From NCBI GenBank assembly GCA_947624435.1, contig CANQKE010000023.1, forward strand, positions 1-41,567: DNA of 41,567 nt, in the 5' to 3' direction. The notes under the pieces are model-generated. The model did no database searches. It was not told where the DNA came from and saw only the letters and a program-made list of their open reading frames with translations. This document shows, in pieces, positions 1 to 8,209 of the stretch (the stretch's first letter is position 1; each line of letters starts with the position of its first letter). This DNA comes from an uncultured Ruminiclostridium sp. (GTDB lineage Bacteria; Bacillota; Clostridia; Oscillospirales; Ruminococcaceae). The translations under genes and the position numbers were made by a program.

Positions 1-117
1 GATTTTAAGGCGTGTGCGATCACATTAGTCCTGTTTATCCTCACTTATGAAATTGCCATGTACGGCTGCTCTCAGCGGATAAGGAAATTGCCTGTCAAAA
101 GCGTTATGTTGACCTGA
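1..117 (+). CDS. C-terminal fragment, probable FtsX-like ABC transporter permease
   Basis: Frame 1 is open from the window edge to a TGA at 115-117 and encodes 38 residues. It starts with a hydrophobic stretch (ACAITLVLFILTYEIAMY) followed by a short basic tail ending in IRKLPVKSVMLT. A last membrane segment followed by an S/R/I-K-rich tail is how FtsX/MacB-type permeases commonly end, so this is my best reading. Only the last helix is visible, so any polytopic membrane protein ending cytoplasmically would fit. The start lies outside the window. Confidence 0.45.
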   Translation, partial: DFKACAITLVLFILTYEIAMYGCSQRIRKLPVKSVMLT

Positions 118-139
118 TTTTCGATCTATTTCATAAGGG

Positions 140-168
140 TTGACAATCCGGCGGGGAAATGGTATAAT
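140..168 (+). promoter_or_regulatory. Consensus sigma-A promoter for the small gene at 226
   Basis: TTGACA (140-145), a 17-base spacer and TATAAT (163-168): both hexamers match the housekeeping consensus exactly. Transcription would begin near 175, giving a leader of about 50 bases before the 45-codon gene. Confidence 0.85.
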
Positions 169-225
169 TGAAAATGAAAAGCGGTACAATTACGATCACG
201 ACCCGATACGGGAAAGGAGAAACAC

Positions 226-363
226 ATGGAAGAAGTTATGACCGATAAGCAAATGGAAGTAATAATCACATTGATAGCCGACAAATTTTCAAATTGCAAA
301 ACAATGGAAGAAGTTCAGAAAGCTGTCAATGAATTGAGAGAAATGGCCGGTACAGAACACTAA
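226..363 (+). CDS. Small hypothetical protein, 45 aa
   Basis: ATG at 226 follows a good ribosome binding site (GGAAAGGAG, 211-219), and the frame closes at TAA 361-363. The product is acidic, has no signal peptide or membrane segment, and looks like two amphipathic helices (TDKQMEVIITLIADKF and MEEVQKAVNELREMAG) joined by SNCKT. I do not recognise a family. Its reality is supported by context: a perfect promoter upstream and an intrinsic terminator downstream isolate it as a one-gene unit between the permease tail and dnaD. Small helical proteins starting MTDKQ occur in many Firmicutes, often without known function. A regulatory or phage-derived role is possible but not shown. Confidence 0.7.
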   Translation: MEEVMTDKQMEVIITLIADKFSNCKTMEEVQKAVNELREMAGTEH

Positions 364-441
364 CCGAGCTTGACGAAGACAAGACTATTTGTTTTCGCCC
401 GAAATGTTTGAGGTCGCCAAAAACCTTAAAATAAACAAATT

Positions 442-482
442 AAGCGCTTTATCGTTGTATATGCAGCGGTAAAGCGCTTTTC
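442..482 (+). terminator. Intrinsic terminator after the 45-aa gene
   Basis: A 10-bp perfect stem, AAGCGCTTTA (442-451) with TAAAGCGCTT (470-479), separated by an 18-base loop and running into a short T tract (478-481). It ends the small-gene transcript before the dnaD promoter. Confidence 0.75.
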
Positions 483-510
483 ATTTCCCGCTTTCGCCGC
501 ATGTGCGATA

Positions 511-539
511 TTGACATACGCCGCGATATGTGTTAAAAT
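511..539 (+). promoter_or_regulatory. Sigma-A promoter for the dnaD operon
   Basis: TTGACA (511-516), 17-base spacer, TAAAAT (534-539). It lies 38 bases before the dnaD start and directly after the upstream terminator, so it is the natural promoter of the genes from 578 onward. Confidence 0.8.
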
Positions 540-577
540 AAATATAACTGTAAATTTTCGCATAAGACGGTGAAAAA

Positions 578-1570
578 ATGGGATACAAGATAAATCTCGG
601 AGGCTGGGGCAGCGTGTTTGCGGTGCCTTCGGATGTTGTTGATAAATACATAAAAATAGCCGGCGGGAGCTCTGTAAAGGTGCTGCTGTATTTTCTGCGT
701 CACAGCGGCGAGGATATCGGGCTTTCACAAGCGGCCGAGGCGCTGTGCATGAAGGACGAGGACGTTTCCGACGCGCTTATCTTCTGGGAACAACAGGGCT
801 TGCTGCAAAGCGCAGATGACGGCTATGTTCCCGCTACGGCTGTAAATGTTCAGAAAACCGCCGGTTGTGAACAAGCCGCCTTGCCTAAAACCGATAACGC
901 CGTACAGCTTGCCGCGGTGCGTTCCGCCGCTTTGCGCCCTCCGGAGTTTTCTCCAAAGCAGATAGCCGATACAATAAGAGGCGATGATAAGATAGATCAT
1001 CTTTTCAAGGTTTGTGAAAAGATGTACGGCAGACCGCTTAGGCACGCCGAGCAGAACGCCTTGGTCACGATAACCGACGAGATAGGAATGCCGGCGGAGG
1101 TCGCGCTGATGCTGGTGGATTATTGCTTTTCTGTAGGCAGGACTTCTCCCGCGTATATGAAGACCGTCGCCGCGGACTGGGTGGAAAAGGAAGTTGTCAC
1201 TCTTTCCGCCGCGGAAGAATATGTGTGCAGGCTCCAGTCCGCTCACAGCGCCGAAAATACCGTAAAATCCCTTTTCGGAATAAACCGTGCCATGTCGCAG
1301 AAAGAAAAGGAATTTTCCGATACCTGGATAAACGTCTGGGGATTTTCACCGGAAATGATAAAGATCGCGTATGATATAAACGTAAATTCAAAGGGCAAGT
1401 GCTCGTTCCCGTATATCAGCAAGATACTGGAAAACTGGCACGAAAAAGGAATATCCGCGCCGGAGCAGGCAAGCAAAGAACACAGCGGTAAAGCGCCGCA
1501 GGATAATTCCTCCCTTGATTTGTCCGATTTAGACAGGCAGATACTTGAAGAATACAAAAAAGGAGATTGA
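578..1570 (+). CDS. DnaD domain replication initiation protein
   Basis: A 330-residue DnaD-family protein. Family knowledge: DnaD/DnaB proteins remodel origin DNA and help bring the helicase-loader complex to oriC or to restart sites. The N-terminal 100 residues fit a winged-helix DnaD-like N domain. Two DDBH2-type repeats follow: one near residues 128-215 containing YMKTVAADW, and one near 225-292 containing YISKILENW, the characteristic Y-x3-4-x-x-W end of this domain. An acidic linker and tail (DLSDLDRQILEEYKKGD) close it. The start is the ATG at 578; the ribosome binding site there is poor. The stop at 1568-1570 lies 2 bases before the ATG of the helicase loader, so the two are expected to be cotranscribed and coupled, a common arrangement in Clostridia. 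Confidence 0.88.
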   Translation: MGYKINLGGWGSVFAVPSDVVDKYIKIAGGSSVKVLLYFLRHSGEDIGLSQAAEALCMKDEDVSDALIFWEQQGLLQSADDGYVPATAVNVQKTAGCEQAALPKTDNAVQLAAVRSAALRPPEFSPKQIADTIRGDDKIDHLFKVCEKMYGRPLRHAEQNALVTITDEIGMPAEVALMLVDYCFSVGRTSPAYMKTVAADWVEKEVVTLSAAEEYVCRLQSAHSAENTVKSLFGINRAMSQKEKEFSDTWINVWGFSPEMIKIAYDINVNSKGKCSFPYISKILENWHEKGISAPEQASKEHSGKAPQDNSSLDLSDLDRQILEEYKKGD

Positions 1571-1572
1571 AG

Positions 1573-2556
1573 ATGGGATATCCGTCCGCCTATTACGAAC
1601 AAGCCGAGCAGATAATGGAGCAGCGGCGATATGAAAACCAGCGGGAAGAAAGCCGCCGCGAGAAAGAAGTATCCGATAAGATACCGGAGGCGGGCAGGCT
1701 TATAAACGGGCTCGCCGGTACTATCGACAAGCTTGCGAAGATAATACTTGCGCATGACGATAATGCCGCGCAGCAGATAGAAAAGCTCAAAGATGAAAAT
1801 CTTGCCGACCAGGACAGACTTTCCGCCTTGCTTAAAGAAAACGGCTATCCCGCGGATTATCTCGATAAAATATACACCTGTGAAAAGTGTCATGACAGCG
1901 GCGTTTTAGAGGACAGACGCTGCGAGTGCTTTCATACCGTTCTCCGTCAGATCGCCGCAAAAGAGCTTAGCAAGAGTATCCCTATAGGGCTTGCGAGCTT
2001 TGAGAGCTTTGATATCAAATATTACAGCGACGTAAAATCGCCGGCGCTGGGAGGACTTTCTCCCAGGGATATAATGGAGCAAAATTTCCGTTATTGCGAA
2101 AAATACGCGGCAAATTTCCATATTCCGTGCGAATCAATATTCATGAGCGGCGGTACCGGGCTTGGCAAGACGCATCTGTCGTTAGCCATAGCAAAGTCCG
2201 TCATAGATAAGGAATATTCGGTAGTTTACGGCTCGGCGCCGGACCTTCTGGGGAAGATAGAATCTGCGCATTTCGACCGAAACGACGACGAAAACAGCGA
2301 GGCTATGCTTACCGTAAAAGAATGTGATCTGCTGGTGCTTGACGACCTCGGCGCGGAATTTCAGTCCCAGTTCTACTCCGCGTGCATTTACAGCATAATC
2401 AATACGCGGCTGAATTACGGCAGGCCTACTATAGTAAATTCCAATCTTACCTATGAGGAGCTTGCGTCAAGGTACACGGACAGGATAGCCAGCCGGCTCA
2501 TCTCGATGAAAAACCTTAAATTCGCGGGCAGTGATATCCGTATAGCAAAGCGTTGA
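1573..2556 (+). CDS. DnaI/DnaC-like replicative helicase loader ATPase
   Basis: A 327-residue AAA+ ATPase expected to load the DnaB-type helicase onto single-stranded DNA. An N-terminal helical, charged region (1-95) is followed by a zinc-binding cluster with Cys103, Cys106, Cys117 and Cys119, as in DnaI. Walker A is GGTGLGKT (193-200) and Walker B is LLVLDDLGAE (253-262); SNLTYEEL and RIASRLI near the C-terminus fit the sensor 1 and arginine-finger regions. I place the start at ATG 1573, 7 bases after AGGAG (1561-1565). A TTG at 1567 would be only 1 base from that site and is unlikely. It pairs with DnaD immediately upstream. Confidence 0.9.
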   Translation: MGYPSAYYEQAEQIMEQRRYENQREESRREKEVSDKIPEAGRLINGLAGTIDKLAKIILAHDDNAAQQIEKLKDENLADQDRLSALLKENGYPADYLDKIYTCEKCHDSGVLEDRRCECFHTVLRQIAAKELSKSIPIGLASFESFDIKYYSDVKSPALGGLSPRDIMEQNFRYCEKYAANFHIPCESIFMSGGTGLGKTHLSLAIAKSVIDKEYSVVYGSAPDLLGKIESAHFDRNDDENSEAMLTVKECDLLVLDDLGAEFQSQFYSACIYSIINTRLNYGRPTIVNSNLTYEELASRYTDRIASRLISMKNLKFAGSDIRIAKR

Positions 2557-2592
2557 TATAAGCAGCATTTTCAGTCAAAGGAGTTGGGTATA

Positions 2593-3885
2593 GTGAAGAT
2601 ATCGGCTTTCGGTTCGCTGATGTTGATATTCACAGTCATAGCAATATTCTTTTTGCCGTATTCTCAGCCGGCGTCTTCCTCCTGCACGGATATCATAAAG
2701 ATATCTCAGCACGAGAAGGCGGATTACAACATTTTGCGGCAAGAGGTCGATATACCCGCCGAGCTGCCGTATTATCCGGATTTTGATATGGATAACGTGC
2801 GGTCGGATTTTGTCTGCGACGTTACCGCAAACATTTCCTCAGGCTATTACAGCAAGCCGCAGACGCTTATGCTGAGCAGCAAATACGACCTTTATTATAC
2901 CGTTGACGGCTCTTTGCCGGATATAAACAGCTTAAAATACGACCCTATGTCCGGCATACCGATAAACGAAAATACTTTTATATGCGTTCGCGCGGAGGAT
3001 AACGGCAGGCTGTCGGACGTGCTTTTTGGCTCTTATGTTATCTTTAAGAACACCGAATCGTACAAGTACGCATACGGCTATAATTCTCTTACCAATTCAG
3101 AGCAGTATGTTTATGAAAAACTATACGACGCGGTATCGAATTTTGAAAGCGTCGTCGATATCGGAAATCTTGGGATAAGCTATTCGCAGCTGACTAAAAT
3201 ACTGTTCTGTGTGAATTACGATAATCCTATGCTTTTCCAGATACCCAGTCTTCCGAATATAAAAAGCGGCACTAAGGAAAACGTTACTCAGGCGCACCTT
3301 TCTTATCTTTACGATAAAAACGAGTGCGATTTTTACAGGTCAAAGTGCGAGCAAAAGGCGGAAGAGATATTCGCCAAGGCGGACGGAAGCGTTTCGCTTA
3401 TGGATTATCTTTCCGAGGTACACACGGATATACTTGAAAACGCCGTGTATTGCGATGACGATGAGGACAACTCGGATATATATGAGGCATTCGGCGTGCT
3501 GGTAAACGGCGAGGGCGTTTGCGAATCCTATTCCCGCGCCTTTGAATACATGTGCCAGAAAATGGGGCTTGATAATCTTATCGTGGTAGGGGAAAGCGAA
3601 GGCGTTTCTCACATGTGGAACATGATAAAGATGGACGATGAATGGTATCATATCGACCTCACATGGGACGACGGCAACAACGGCGAGGTGTACTACGACT
3701 TTTTCAACGTGGACGAAATAACGATAACCACCGACGGAATGCGCGAGATCTCACCGGAAATAAAAGAGGGCGAGATCGAAACGGCAAAAGATGTTTACAA
3801 TTATTACGAAATACCCTTTGCTGCCGGCGTGAAATACAATTATTCCAATTATTATTTCGGCGGCGAAACCAATATTTTTAATTGA
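2593..3885 (+). CDS. Membrane-anchored transglutaminase-like protein with chitobiase-type C-terminal domain fold
   Basis: A 430-residue exported protein. Residues 5-24 form a signal/anchor helix (FGSLMLIFTVIAIFFLP). Residues about 78-150 resemble the CHB_HEX_C_1 beta module seen in surface proteins (TLMLSSKYDLYYTVDG, FICVRAEDNGRLSDV). The C-terminal part is a transglutaminase-like papain-fold domain with a full candidate triad: Cys310 in GEGVCESYSRAF, His340 in GVSHMWNM, Asp355 in WYHIDLTWDD. Such domains act as proteases, cross-linkers or amidases on cell-surface substrates; the reaction here is unknown. Start: GTG 2593 sits 9 bases after GGAG (2580-2583); the TTG at 2584 abuts the site. It is 36 bases after the helicase loader and 22 bases before a lipoprotein gene, suggesting one transcript and a shared envelope role with the latter. 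Confidence 0.82.
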   Translation: MKISAFGSLMLIFTVIAIFFLPYSQPASSSCTDIIKISQHEKADYNILRQEVDIPAELPYYPDFDMDNVRSDFVCDVTANISSGYYSKPQTLMLSSKYDLYYTVDGSLPDINSLKYDPMSGIPINENTFICVRAEDNGRLSDVLFGSYVIFKNTESYKYAYGYNSLTNSEQYVYEKLYDAVSNFESVVDIGNLGISYSQLTKILFCVNYDNPMLFQIPSLPNIKSGTKENVTQAHLSYLYDKNECDFYRSKCEQKAEEIFAKADGSVSLMDYLSEVHTDILENAVYCDDDEDNSDIYEAFGVLVNGEGVCESYSRAFEYMCQKMGLDNLIVVGESEGVSHMWNMIKMDDEWYHIDLTWDDGNNGEVYYDFFNVDEITITTDGMREISPEIKEGEIETAKDVYNYYEIPFAAGVKYNYSNYYFGGETNIFN

Positions 3886-3907
3886 GCTTATCAAAGGAGA
3901 AGTTTTT

Positions 3908-6484
3908 TTGAATACCGGACGTTTTTACAAGTTAATGATATACGTTCTCTGCTTTGCTATGATGCTTACGGGATGTTCTTCTCCCGACACAGCTCAGCCG
4001 CAGCCGGGAGATTTTTTTGTGAACGTGCGCTCGGACAGCACGCTCGTCTATAATTCCAGAGGGGAATTTTCGCTTAACGTTATTTCCGATAACGCCGATT
4101 TTGCCGAAGAAATATCCCCCGACAATATCGTTGTCTGCTACAGCGTGATAAACGACGCTGTTCTTCCGGAGATAGATTCACAAAAGGGAATACCGCTGAC
4201 CGAAAGCGAATACAGAGTCTGCAATATAACGCCGACTAACGTTACCCGCAATTCTCCCCGTTCGGTGACGGTGGAGTTTACCGACAAGGATTTCGATACT
4301 AACCGCCCGTCTGATTATATCCTTATTTTTGACAGAAAGTGCAGCGCCGCGAACAAGTATCTCTGCGCCGGAGTTACGGTGAGATATCCCACCTACGCGC
4401 TCGTTTCCGACGTTTCACAGATAACCAGCGGTTCAGCCCCGGTAAGCATACGCCTTACACTGGATAACAGTACATTTTCAGAAGAGATAACCAAGCAGGA
4501 TATAGTTTTATCCGGCAGCTTTGCAGGTAGCAGTATAAACAATTTCGAGCGTATCGGAGACAACACCATTTCTTTTACGCTTAGCAATATAAATTCCGAT
4601 TACGTTAAAAACGGAAAGATAACCGTGAAAGGTTCCGCGGTGACAGATTCCTGTCAGGACGTTTTTACCACAATAAGAGTTATCTCTCCGGCGGCGTATT
4701 TTTCCGCCGACACACTTAAAACTACCGGCAATCGGGTCTCCTTTACGATAAACCTACAGGATTGTCAGTTCAACGACGAGCTTCTGCCCGAAATGCTCAC
4801 CGTTTCGCAAAGCGGCGTTTCGGTCGTAGAGCTCAGGCGTGTTTCGCAATCTCAGGCGGAGGTCACGCTGGAAGTTAATGGCGTCAATACCGAAGATATA
4901 CCGGATATCGTGTCCGGACTGGGATTTTCGCTGTCGCCGTCGGCGCTTAATATCCCTACTTCCGTTGATTTTACGGCGAATGTGGGAGAGACCGACGTCA
5001 GAGTAAGCATACTCTCCGTTTCGCGAGGGGACGACACTATCAGCGCCGAGTTGGAGCTTGACGCGCTGAACGGCACTTTCAATTCCGTAAGCAGATCGGG
5101 ACTTGCCTTTACCGGAGATTTTACCAATGCGGATATAACTTCGATAACGTCAAAGGACGATTCCGTGACTGTTCAGATAGAAATTCCCGATACCGGAGAA
5201 AAGACCGAGCTTGTCGGCTCCGCGGCGCTCAGGACCGGCAGCGTCAGCGACAGATGGGGGAAAAGCGGCTTTGCCGCGGCTGTTCCGCTTTATTACAGCT
5301 TTGACAAATCGCCGACGAATGCGGAAGGCTTTTCCGGCAATTACGATTCTCTACAGCCGCTGCTTGAGATTATCTCGGATTCTTTATCCGATAGTTCATC
5401 TTTATCGGATATTATGAACGGTCAGTCGGATGCTGATGATACTTATCAAAGCTATATCGCCGCCGCAGAGCGCAACGCCTATATCGAGCCTATATTAAGG
5501 CAGTCCGAACAGTGCATTTCCGCAGGGCATTTATCCCAGACCGGAGAGCATATAAACAAGGACAGGGCTCAGCTTGTGTCGTTCATGTCCGATTTACAGG
5601 CGCTGTGGGCGGCTTCGCGCAGAGCGGCAAATTACCTGACGGAGTTATATAAAACGGAGCAGAGCATTGATAACTGCACCGATGACGCACAGCTTGCGGC
5701 GCTGCAGTCACAGCGGGAGGAATATCTTGCCGTTATAAAAGCAGCGGGCAGTGCGACGGTAAAGGGCAAGTCTTATTACGAGCTGCTTGAGCGCGTTATA
5801 GACAGCTATTACGGAGCGGACGGCTCAAAGGGCGCGCTTAAATGCTTTGACAATCTTACCGATTGCATGTATAACTGGCAGTCCCAGACGCAAAAACGCA
5901 AGAACGAGTTTCGTTACGCCGTCGCTTCCGTGATAATTCAGTCCGCCTGCATTGCGGGAATGTCTTTAGATGGCGATACGCAGCTTATCTCTTCGCTTTC
6001 TTCAAGGCTGAAAGCGCTTTCCGATGATCTCGCACCCGACGATACCGATACTGCCGGGGAGGAAATGCCCTGCAATACCTTGGGAAAAAGCCTCACGCTG
6101 GAGCATCTGGCTTTCCCGACGTTAAGCGGCGAGCTTACCTATGACGAGATAACTCAGCTTGTCAATATGCTGCCGGAGGGCATTACGCTGAGAGACGAGC
6201 TGGAGCAGGTCGGTTTTGATATATCGTCAGTAAGGTATCTGGTTTGCTCCGATTCCCCGATAAGCAGCAACCTGTCGGTCTCCTCTTTATCGGACGGCAG
6301 CGGCGCAAGTCTGCTGTTTACCATAAGCTCAAAGGCTACCGTTTACGACCTTATAAGAAACGAGTTTATAAACGAGTTTGAGTACGAGAATATTACGACA
6401 TTGCTTACCGCCGATGAAAACGAGGACGGTTTAGCAGTTACCCAGACGGTCAACACCGCGCTCAAACTTTATTCGGTCAAATAA
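3908..6484 (+). CDS. Large lipoprotein with tandem beta modules, unknown function
   Basis: An 858-residue lipoprotein: a short basic N-terminus, hydrophobic h-region and lipobox LTGC with lipidated Cys23 (MMLTGCSS). It should sit on the outer face of the membrane. Residues about 35-465 appear as four related beta-rich modules, each with a pattern like F-x-E-E-I-x-x-x-I followed by alternating beta strands (FAEEISPDNI, FSEEITKQDI, FNDELLPEML, FNSVSRSGLAF). This is followed by a helical region (about 490-710, many Leu/Ala/Gln heptad-like stretches) and a small C-terminal domain. I do not recognise the full architecture. Start is TTG 3908, 8 bases after AAAGGAG (3893-3899). It lies just downstream of the transglutaminase-like gene, and the promoter of fba starts right after its stop. 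Confidence 0.75.
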   Translation: MNTGRFYKLMIYVLCFAMMLTGCSSPDTAQPQPGDFFVNVRSDSTLVYNSRGEFSLNVISDNADFAEEISPDNIVVCYSVINDAVLPEIDSQKGIPLTESEYRVCNITPTNVTRNSPRSVTVEFTDKDFDTNRPSDYILIFDRKCSAANKYLCAGVTVRYPTYALVSDVSQITSGSAPVSIRLTLDNSTFSEEITKQDIVLSGSFAGSSINNFERIGDNTISFTLSNINSDYVKNGKITVKGSAVTDSCQDVFTTIRVISPAAYFSADTLKTTGNRVSFTINLQDCQFNDELLPEMLTVSQSGVSVVELRRVSQSQAEVTLEVNGVNTEDIPDIVSGLGFSLSPSALNIPTSVDFTANVGETDVRVSILSVSRGDDTISAELELDALNGTFNSVSRSGLAFTGDFTNADITSITSKDDSVTVQIEIPDTGEKTELVGSAALRTGSVSDRWGKSGFAAAVPLYYSFDKSPTNAEGFSGNYDSLQPLLEIISDSLSDSSSLSDIMNGQSDADDTYQSYIAAAERNAYIEPILRQSEQCISAGHLSQTGEHINKDRAQLVSFMSDLQALWAASRRAANYLTELYKTEQSIDNCTDDAQLAALQSQREEYLAVIKAAGSATVKGKSYYELLERVIDSYYGADGSKGALKCFDNLTDCMYNWQSQTQKRKNEFRYAVASVIIQSACIAGMSLDGDTQLISSLSSRLKALSDDLAPDDTDTAGEEMPCNTLGKSLTLEHLAFPTLSGELTYDEITQLVNMLPEGITLRDELEQVGFDISSVRYLVCSDSPISSNLSVSSLSDGSGASLLFTISSKATVYDLIRNEFINEFEYENITTLLTADENEDGLAVTQTVNTALKLYSVK

Positions 6485-6490
6485 AGTTAC

Positions 6491-6519
6491 TTGACAGTCC
6501 TGCCGATTTATGGTATACT
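6491..6519 (+). promoter_or_regulatory. Sigma-A promoter for fba
   Basis: TTGACA (6491-6496), 17-base spacer, TATACT (6514-6519), located 49 bases before the aldolase start. It begins only 6 bases after the upstream lipoprotein stop. Confidence 0.85.
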
Positions 6520-6568
6520 TAATTTATTAAAAGTCGGTTACGGCAAATAAAAATCAAAGGAGAAAAAG

Positions 6569-7432
6569 ATGTTAGTTTCAGCTAAAGAAATGTTGAACAA
6601 GGCACGCGAGGGAAAATACGCTGTCGGCCAGTTCAATATCAACAATCTTGAATGGACAAAGGCTATTCTGCTTACCGCGCAGGAGCTTCAGTCACCGGTA
6701 ATTCTCGGTGTGTCCGAGGGCGCGGGAAAATACATGTGCGGCTATAAGACCGTTGTAGGCATGGTAAAGGGCATGATAGAAGAGCTCGGTATCACCGTTC
6801 CGGTAGCGCTTCATCTTGACCATGGCACGTTTGAGGGAGCAAAGGCGTGCATCAACGCCGGATTTTCCTCCATCATGTTTGACGGTTCCCATTATCCCAT
6901 CGAGGAGAATATAGAAAAGACCACCGCGCTCGTACACGCATGTGATATTCTCGGCCTTTCTCTTGAAGCAGAGGTCGGCGCTATCGGCGGCGAAGAGGAC
7001 GGCGTTATCGGCTCGGGCGAGTGTGCAGATCCCGAAGAGTGCAAGATGATCGCAGACCTCGGCGTTACCATGCTGGCGGCAGGTATCGGCAATATCCACG
7101 GCAAATATCCCGAAAACTGGCCCGGTCTTTCCTTTGAAACGCTTGCGGCAGTTAAGGAAAAGGTAGGGGATATGCCTTTGGTACTCCACGGCGGCACCGG
7201 TATCCCCGAGGATATGATAAAGAAAGCTATCTCTCTCGGCGTTGCTAAGATAAACGTCAATACCGAGTGTCAGCTCTCTTTCCAGGCTGCAACCAGAAAG
7301 TACATAGAAGAAGGCAAGGATCAGCAGGGCAAGGGCTTTGACCCGAGAAAGCTGCTCGCTCCCGGATTCGAGGCTATCAAGGCTACCGTTAAGGAAAAGA
7401 TGGAGCTTTTCGGTTCGGTAGGAAAAGCGTAA
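6569..7432 (+). CDS. fba: Class II fructose-1,6-bisphosphate aldolase
   Basis: A 287-residue zinc-dependent aldolase that splits fructose 1,6-bisphosphate into dihydroxyacetone phosphate and glyceraldehyde 3-phosphate in cytoplasmic glycolysis. Family motifs are clear: VALHLDHGTFEGA with the zinc-ligand region, SLEAEVGAIGGEEDG, GIGNIHGKYP, the phosphate-binding LVLHGGTGIP and the C-terminal VAKINVNTE. Length is normal for the short Bacillus/Clostridium FbaA type. The ATG at 6569 follows AAAGGAG with good spacing. It is a single-gene unit bounded by its own promoter and terminator, with codon use typical of a highly expressed gene. A tagatose-bisphosphate aldolase is the only close alternative. 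Confidence 0.95.
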   Translation: MLVSAKEMLNKAREGKYAVGQFNINNLEWTKAILLTAQELQSPVILGVSEGAGKYMCGYKTVVGMVKGMIEELGITVPVALHLDHGTFEGAKACINAGFSSIMFDGSHYPIEENIEKTTALVHACDILGLSLEAEVGAIGGEEDGVIGSGECADPEECKMIADLGVTMLAAGIGNIHGKYPENWPGLSFETLAAVKEKVGDMPLVLHGGTGIPEDMIKKAISLGVAKINVNTECQLSFQAATRKYIEEGKDQQGKGFDPRKLLAPGFEAIKATVKEKMELFGSVGKA

Positions 7433-7449
7433 GAAAAATAAATATATCA

Positions 7450-7476
7450 GGGGGTGCAAAACGCACCCCTTTTTTG
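7450..7476 (+). terminator. Intrinsic terminator of fba
   Basis: GGGGTGC (7451-7457), loop AAAAC, GCACCCC (7463-7469), followed by six T (7470-7475). GC-rich stem plus T tract 18 bases after the fba stop. Confidence 0.9.
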
Positions 7477-7510
7477 TGACCAAAACATGTTTTTTTCCGT
7501 CTATATTTAT

Positions 7511-7629
7511 GTAAGGACCTTACCGGAGCGGCTCGCACAGATCTACAACAGTAATACATTCACACAGTACAAGCTCTTTTTTTGATTTTCAGCTTAATAA
7601 TACGCTACATCGATCTGTGCGAAGCTTCG
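7511..7629. promoter_or_regulatory. Symmetric sites upstream of the sigma factor gene
   Basis: Three symmetric elements occupy the 180-bp gap before the sigma gene: an odd palindrome GTAAGGACCTTAC (7511-7523); an 11-bp inverted repeat TCGCACAGATC (7533-7543) with GATCTGTGCGA (7612-7622); and a 10-bp palindrome CGAAGCTTCG (7620-7629). They fit regulator binding sites or a large stem in the leader. I could not identify a clear housekeeping promoter here, as expected if the sigma factor drives its own gene. Confidence 0.4.
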
Positions 7630-7657
7630 AATATATTAGAAAAAAGGGGGAGTCCAA

Positions 7658-8209
7658 ATGGAGGATCAACAGATAATTGAACTGTATTTTCAGCGTTCCG
7701 AATCAGCAATATCCGAAACCAAAAGCAAATATGGCAGGTACTGCCACTACATAGCGTACAATATCTTAAAATCTAATTCCGACGCGGAAGAATGTGAAAA
7801 TGATACGTATCTTAAAGCGTGGCATACCATTCCTCCCAAACGCCCGGAAAGACTGTCTGTCTATCTCGGCAAGATAACCCGCAATCTGTCTTTGGACAGG
7901 TATGAAAAGAACACCGCCTTAAAGCGTGGAGGCAGCGAGCTTACCGCGTCGCTGGACGAGCTGGAAAACACGGTATCCGGCAGTGCGGAACCGTTCGATT
8001 CCTTTGTCCTGAGGGATTGCCTTAACCGCTTTCTGATCTCTCTCAGCAAGGAAAAAAGAAAAATTTTTATACAGCGCTACTGGTATTTTTCACCGATAAA
8101 GGATATTGCAAACGAAAACAACATAAGTCAAAGCAAAGTCAAAATGACATTATTACGCCTTAGAAATGAACTGCGCGAATTTTTAGAAAAGGAGGGTATA
8201 AACGTATGA
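7658..8209 (+). CDS. RNA polymerase sigma factor, sigma-70/ECF family
   Basis: A 183-residue two-domain sigma factor. Residues about 20-90 match region 2 (YILKSNSDAEECENDTYLKAW, read as the helix that contacts core polymerase and -10 DNA; KITRNLSLDRYEK) and residues about 115-175 match region 4 with a helix-turn-helix (KDIANENNISQSKVKMTLLRLRNELREFL). It lacks sigma-1 and sigma-3, as ECF factors do. Start ATG 7658 follows GGGGGAG. The stop overlaps the start of the next gene by 4 bases (ATGA at 8206-8209), the usual sign of a sigma factor with its cognate anti-sigma. The inducing signal and regulon are unknown; the symmetric sites upstream may be part of its control. Confidence 0.88.
   Translation: MEDQQIIELYFQRSESAISETKSKYGRYCHYIAYNILKSNSDAEECENDTYLKAWHTIPPKRPERLSVYLGKITRNLSLDRYEKNTALKRGGSELTASLDELENTVSGSAEPFDSFVLRDCLNRFLISLSKEKRKIFIQRYWYFSPIKDIANENNISQSKVKMTLLRLRNELREFLEKEGINV

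Noticed and set aside
1567-1572. TTG at 1567 as the helicase loader start
   Set aside because: Only 1 base separates it from AGGAG; ATG 1573 has proper spacing.
2584-2592. TTG at 2584 as the transglutaminase-like gene start
   Set aside because: It directly abuts the Shine-Dalgarno; GTG 2593 has 9-base spacing and gives a normal signal/anchor sequence.
6692-7483. 263-residue - strand frame over fba
   Set aside because: Antisense to a confident aldolase gene and starts within it; it even crosses the fba terminator.
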